From Caldimonas brevitalea (GTDB lineage: Bacteria; Pseudomonadota; Gammaproteobacteria; Burkholderiales; Burkholderiaceae_C): a stretch of 64,000 nucleotides of DNA. Each line of letters begins with the position of its first letter. Position 1 is the stretch's first letter. Shown in pieces: positions 59,908 to 64,000 of this stretch. The notes under the pieces were generated by a model. It made no database searches. It had not been told where the DNA came from and was given only the letters and a program-made list of their open reading frames with translations. The stretch covers positions 4,340,001-4,404,000 of the forward strand of contig NZ_CP011371.1 in NCBI RefSeq assembly GCF_001017435.1, read 5' to 3'. The position numbers and the translations under genes were made by a program.

Positions 59908-60690
59908 GTGGAGCTGGTGTTCAGTCAACTCGTCGCACTGCTGAGTGCACTGTGGTGGCCGTTCTGCCGGGTGCTGGCGATGTTGAGCGCCGCGCCGGTG
60001 ATCGGCGACGCCATGGTGCCGATCTCGGTGCGCGTGCTGCTGTCCTTCGTGCTCGCGGTGGTGCTGCTGCCGGTGGCCCAGCCGACGGTGGGCATCGACC
60101 CGTTCTCGCTGCACGGCGTGGTCGCCACGGCCGAGCAGGCCCTGATCGGCTTCGGCCTCGGGCTCGCTTTCCACATGACGATGGCCGTGATGACCGTGCT
60201 CGGCTTCATGGTGTCGTCGCAGATGGGTTTGTCGATGGCGGTGATGAACGACCCGATGAACGGCAGTTCCTCCGATGTGGTCTCGACGCTGCTCTACATG
60301 CTGTGCATCCTGGTGTTCTTCTCGGTCGACGGCCATCTCGTGCTGGGCGGCGTGGTGGGCGCGAGCTTCAAGGCCTGGCCGGTGGGGGCCGGGCTGCCGC
60401 TGGTGTCGCTGCACTCGATCGCGCTGAACATCGCCTGGGTGTTCTCGGCGGCCCTGCTGCTGGCCTTGCCGGTGATCTTCTCGACGCTGGTGGTGCAGCT
60501 CGGCTTCGGCTTCCTGAACCGGGTGGCGCCGTCGCTGAACCTGTATTCGCTGGGCTTTTCGGTGGTGACTTTGTTCGGGCTGTTCGTGCTGACGCAGATC
60601 GTGCGTTTCGTGCCGACCCACTACGTACGCATGAGCGAGCGGGTGCTCGAGATGCTGCAGCAGAACTTGAAGGCGGTGCCCCATGGCTGA
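59908..60690 (+). CDS. fliR: Flagellar export gate protein FliR
   Basis: A 260-residue polytopic inner-membrane protein. It has AAPVIGDAMVPISVRVLLSFVLAVVLLPV near the N-terminus, LGFMVSSQMGLSMAVMNDPMNG centrally and NRVAPSLNLYSLGFSVVTLFGLFVL towards the C-terminus, as in FliR. The GTG start at 59908 gives the expected N-terminus MELVFSQLVALLSALWW. It overlaps flhB by 8 bp. Confidence 0.95.
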   Translation: MELVFSQLVALLSALWWPFCRVLAMLSAAPVIGDAMVPISVRVLLSFVLAVVLLPVAQPTVGIDPFSLHGVVATAEQALIGFGLGLAFHMTMAVMTVLGFMVSSQMGLSMAVMNDPMNGSSSDVVSTLLYMLCILVFFSVDGHLVLGGVVGASFKAWPVGAGLPLVSLHSIALNIAWVFSAALLLALPVIFSTLVVQLGFGFLNRVAPSLNLYSLGFSVVTLFGLFVLTQIVRFVPTHYVRMSERVLEMLQQNLKAVPHG

Positions 60691-61807
60691 GGCCGGCAAC
60701 GACGACAAGACCGAAAAGCCATCACCACAGAAGCTGCGCAAGTCGCGCGAGCAGGGCCAGGTGGCGCGCTCGCGCGACCTGGCCACGGCGGTGGGGCTGT
60801 TGGTGGCGCTCAAGATCACCGTGGTGCTGATGCCTGGCTGGCTCGACGACTTCCGTTCCCTGTTCGCGCAAGGTTTTCTCGATGCCTCCGGCGACGGCAC
60901 GCTGGGCAACGCCTGGTCGAACGCCTTCGTGACCACCATGCTGCTGCTGATGAAGATGGTGCTGCCGCTGCTGGCGGTGCCGCTGGCCGTGCTGTTCGCC
61001 TCGCTGGTGCCGGGCGGCTGGGTGCTCAGCGGCAGCAATCTGAGCCCCAAGTTCGAGCGCCTCAGCCCGATGAAAAATTTGGGCCGGCTGTTCTCGGGCC
61101 GGCATGCCAGCGAGTTCGGCATGTCGCTGCTGAAGGCCGGCGTGCTGATCGCGGTGCTCTACCACGTGGGCACCAGCACGGTCGAAGAGCATCTGCGCGC
61201 GCAGGCCATGCCGATGGCGCAGGCGGTGCCGCATGCGGTGAACGTCGCGCTCGACGGCGTGATGGCACTGGCCGGCGTGTTCATCGCCTTCGCGCTGCTC
61301 GACTTGCCGCTGCAGAGCTTTTTCTTCCTGCGCGGCCAGCGCATGAGCAAGCGCGAATTGAAGGAAGAACACAAGACCAGCGAAGGCCGCCCGGAAGTGC
61401 GCCAGCGCATCCGGCAGCTGCAGCAGCAGATGGCGCGCCGCAGCGTGCGCAAGACGGTGCCGACCGCCGACGTGGTGGTGGTCAACCCCGAACACTACGC
61501 GGTGGCGCTGAAGTACGACGAAAACCGCGCCCAGGCCCCCTTCCTGGTGGCCAAGGGGGTCGACGAGATGGCTTTCTACATCCGCCAGGTGGCGGCGGAG
61601 CACGGCGTGGAGGTGGTGTCGATGCCGCCGCTGGCGCGTGCGATCTACAACACCAGCCAGGTCCACCAACAGATTCCGGCGTCGCTCTACAAGGCGGTCG
61701 CCCATGTGCTCGGCTATGTGCTGCAGCTGAAGGCCTTCAAGGCCGGCCAGCGGCGCGCCCAGCCGGTGCTGGCCACCGACCTCGACGTCCCACCGCACCT
61801 GACCTGA
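60683..61807 (+). CDS. flhB: Flagellar export switch protein FlhB with variant NPEH cleavage motif
   Basis: A 374-residue export protein. The N-terminal DDKTEKPSPQKLRKSREQGQVARSRDL is classical. Four membrane helices span about 33-205, and the cytoplasmic tail has SKRELKEEHKTSEGRPEVRQRIRQLQ. The autocleavage loop reads VVVNPEHYAVALKYDEN: Asn268-Pro269 are kept, but the usual Thr is Glu270 (NPEH instead of NPTH). Substrate-specificity switching with FliK is the known role. It overlaps fliR and is followed by flhA after 19 bp. Confidence 0.95.
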   Translation: MAEAGNDDKTEKPSPQKLRKSREQGQVARSRDLATAVGLLVALKITVVLMPGWLDDFRSLFAQGFLDASGDGTLGNAWSNAFVTTMLLLMKMVLPLLAVPLAVLFASLVPGGWVLSGSNLSPKFERLSPMKNLGRLFSGRHASEFGMSLLKAGVLIAVLYHVGTSTVEEHLRAQAMPMAQAVPHAVNVALDGVMALAGVFIAFALLDLPLQSFFFLRGQRMSKRELKEEHKTSEGRPEVRQRIRQLQQQMARRSVRKTVPTADVVVVNPEHYAVALKYDENRAQAPFLVAKGVDEMAFYIRQVAAEHGVEVVSMPPLARAIYNTSQVHQQIPASLYKAVAHVLGYVLQLKAFKAGQRRAQPVLATDLDVPPHLT

Positions 61808-61826
61808 TCCAACCCGAAGCCCGACC

Positions 61827-63914
61827 ATGAACGTCCTGACCCAGGCACTGGCCGAACTGCGCCGACACCGCTTCGCGATCCCGCTGTTTCTGCTCGCCCT
61901 CTTGTTGATGGTGATCCTGCCACTGCCCGGCCTGGTGCTGGACGTGCTGTTCACCTTCAACATCGTGCTGTCGCTGATCGTCATCCTGGTCAGCGTGAGC
62001 AGCAAGCGGCCGCTGGACTTCTCGATCTTCCCGACCGTCATCCTGGCCACCACCTTGATGCGGCTGTTCCTCAACGTCGCGTCGACGCGGGTCGTGCTGC
62101 TGCACGGCAACGAGGGCACGCACGTCGCGGGCAAGGTGGTCGAGGCGTTCGGCAACGTCGTGATCGGCGGCAACTTCGTCGTCGGCCTGGTGGTGTTCGT
62201 GATCCTGATGATCATCAACTTCATCGTGGTCACGAAGGGCGCCGAGCGCATCTCGGAAGTCTCGGCACGCTTCACCCTCGACGCTTTGCCCGGCAAGCAG
62301 ATGGCGATCGACGCCGACCTGAACGCCGGCCTGATCAACCAGGAGAAGGCGCAGGCGCGCCGGCGCGAGGTGGCGGCGGAAGCCGACTTCTACGGCGCGA
62401 TGGACGGCGCGTCGAAGTTCGTGCGCGGCGATGCGATCGCGGGCATCTTGATCCTGTTGATCAACATGGTCGGCGGTGTCGCGATCGGCGCGCTGATGCA
62501 CGACCTGTCGGTCGGCGACGCCTTCCGCCAGTACGCCCTGCTGACCATCGGTGACGGCCTGGTCGCGCAGATCCCGGCGCTGCTGCTGTCGGCTGCCGCC
62601 GCCATCATCGTCACCCGGGTCAGCGATTCGGGCGACTTCGAACAACAGGTCGCCACGCAGCTGCTGACCTCGCCGAGCGTGCTCTACAGTGCCGCCGGCG
62701 TGATGGCGGCGCTGGCCGCCATCCCGGGCATGCCCTGGCTGACCTTTCTGTGCTTCGCCGCAGTGTTGGCCTACGTGGGGTGGAGGCTCAGCCAGCGCGC
62801 CATCAAGCCAGCCGAGCCAGACGCGGACGCCCTCAAGGCCGCGGTGCTTACCGAGCGCCCGCCCGAGCTGGACTGGCGCAGCCTGCCGGTGGTGGAGCCG
62901 CTGTCGCTCGCGGTCGGCTACCGGCTGGTGGGGCTGATCGATCCGGCGCAAGGGGCGCCGCTGACCAAACGCGCACAAGGCGTGCGCCAGTCGTTGAGCG
63001 AGTCGCTCGGCCTGCTGTTGCCGCCCATCGCCTTGCGCGACGACCTGACGCTCAAACCTTCTCAATACACGGTGCTGCTGAGCGGTAGCGTGATCGCCGA
63101 AGCCGAGGTCTACGCCGACCGGCTGATGGCCCTGCCCTCGCCGCAGGTCTGGGGCCAGCTCGACGGCATCCCCGGCATCGAGCCGGCCTACGGCATGCCG
63201 GTCACCTGGATCGACCCGCAGGACAAGGCGCACGCGCTGGGGCTGGGGTATCAGGTGGTGGAGGCGCCGAGCGTGATCGCCACACATCTGTCAAAGCTGG
63301 TGCGCGACCATCTGCCCGAGTTGCTGCGCCATGAAGACGTGCCGGCGCTGCTGGAACGTCTGGCGGCGCAGGCACCGAAACTGTCGGCCGCACTCGAGAA
63401 GGTGTTGACGCACAGCCAGCTGCTCAAGGTGTTCCGCGCGCTGCTGGCCGAGAACGTGCCGCTCAAGGACATCGTCGCGATCGCCACCACGCTGCTGGAA
63501 AGCGCCGAGACCACCAAGGACCCGATCCTGCTGGCCGCCGAGGTTCGCTGCACGCTGCGCCGCGAGATCGTCTCGGGTCTGTGCGGACGCGTGCCTGAGC
63601 TGAAAGTGTTCAGCCTGAGCGCAGAGCTGGAGAACATGCTGCTCGGATCACTGAACCAGGCACGCCAGGGCGGCAAGGTGGCGCTCGACAACTATCCGGT
63701 CGACCCGCAGCTGCTGTCGCAGTTGCAAAACCACATGCCAGCCGCTTGCGATCAGATGAAACGCCTGTCGCTGCCGCCGCTGCTCTTGGTGATGCCGCAG
63801 ATCCGGCCGCTGCTGGCCCGCTATGCCCGGCTGTTCGCGCCGGGGCTTGCCGTGCTGTCGTACAACGAGATTCCCGAGCGGCGTGAGATCAGCATCGTCG
63901 GCACGCTGGGCTGA
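61827..63914 (+). CDS. flhA: Flagellar export protein FlhA
   Basis: A 695-residue export-gate protein. About eight membrane helices lie in the first 320 residues, with the FHIPEP-family motif [19 protein letters not shown] and [39 protein letters not shown]. The cytoplasmic C-terminal domain binds chaperones ([55 protein letters not shown]). The length is normal. It is the last recognisable gene; no flhF or fleN follows within the window. Confidence 0.97.
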   Translation: [695 protein letters not shown]

Positions 63915-64000
63915 CCCCCTGCTGGGGTAACACCCTCACCTCCAGACGCGGGTACAAGTCCCTGCTGACACCTAAGGATACCGGCGACAAGACCGGGCCT
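63915..64000. other. Unassigned right-hand end
   Basis: 86 bp after flhA with no gene start visible. A small dyad ACCCC/GGGGT lies at about 63915-63930 without a T-tract. Nothing else is seen. Confidence 0.4.

Noticed and set aside
63915..63930. Dyad after flhA as a terminator
   Set aside because: Only a 5-bp stem and no T-tract.

Overview
The window reads as chromosome of a high-GC betaproteobacterium, most likely of the order Burkholderiales. The evidence is dense GC-rich coding with many GTG starts and ATGA overlaps, a Burkholderiales-style cyanophycin synthetase, a vgrG/DUF4123 type VI secretion (T6SS) island, and a complete secondary flagellar locus. No rRNA, tRNA, CRISPR array or insertion sequence was recognised.

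Left end (1-6.8 kb): a cyanophycin synthetase gene, cut by the window edge and reading leftwards, diverges from an ABC exporter, a DUF1854 protein and a polytopic membrane protein with a C-terminal zinc ribbon. The cphA-ABC-DUF1854 set is a known neighbourhood in this group and points to nitrogen/carbon storage. A hemerythrin-domain protein follows. At 6.9-8.1 kb a minus-strand gene encodes an AcrVA2-like protein.

T6SS island (8.6-22.1 kb): vgrG, a DUF4123 adaptor and a 1070-residue effector with a VasX-like N-terminus and C-terminal membrane helices are followed by a tandem array of homologous four-helix membrane proteins. The first overlaps the effector stop by ATGA and is the expected immunity protein. 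Four copies are intact at 368 residues, one carries a single nonsense codon in an otherwise open frame, and a sixth is a 17-codon stub. Each spacer ends in a decayed copy of the effector 3' end. The copies are mosaic, with divergent N-terminal halves and near-identical C-terminal halves. GC looks lower here than in the flanks. This is the most interesting locus in the window.

Signalling block (22.1-32.6 kb, minus strand): six two-component and cyclic-di-GMP genes, mostly overlapping. The first two products in transcription order are both degenerate: a kinase-like protein without the phospho-accepting histidine, then a GGDEF-EAL protein whose N-terminal receiver lacks the phospho-accepting aspartate.

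Flagellar locus (32.8-63.9 kb): a lateral or Flag-2-like system holding its own motor (motAB), sigma-28, FlgM, chaperones, hook-basal body and export genes. fliM-fliN-fliP-fliQ-fliR-flhB-flhA run on the plus strand. fliEFGHIJ, fliDST-fliK-fliL-fliA-motAB-flgMN and flgB-L run on the minus strand, with flgA divergent from flgB. No flagellin, fliO, chemotaxis gene or master regulator (flhDC, lafK) lies in the window. FlgJ is split into a rod-binding protein and a separate glucosaminidase. fliD and flgK share an upstream element with identical spacing, and a sigma-28-like site precedes fliM.
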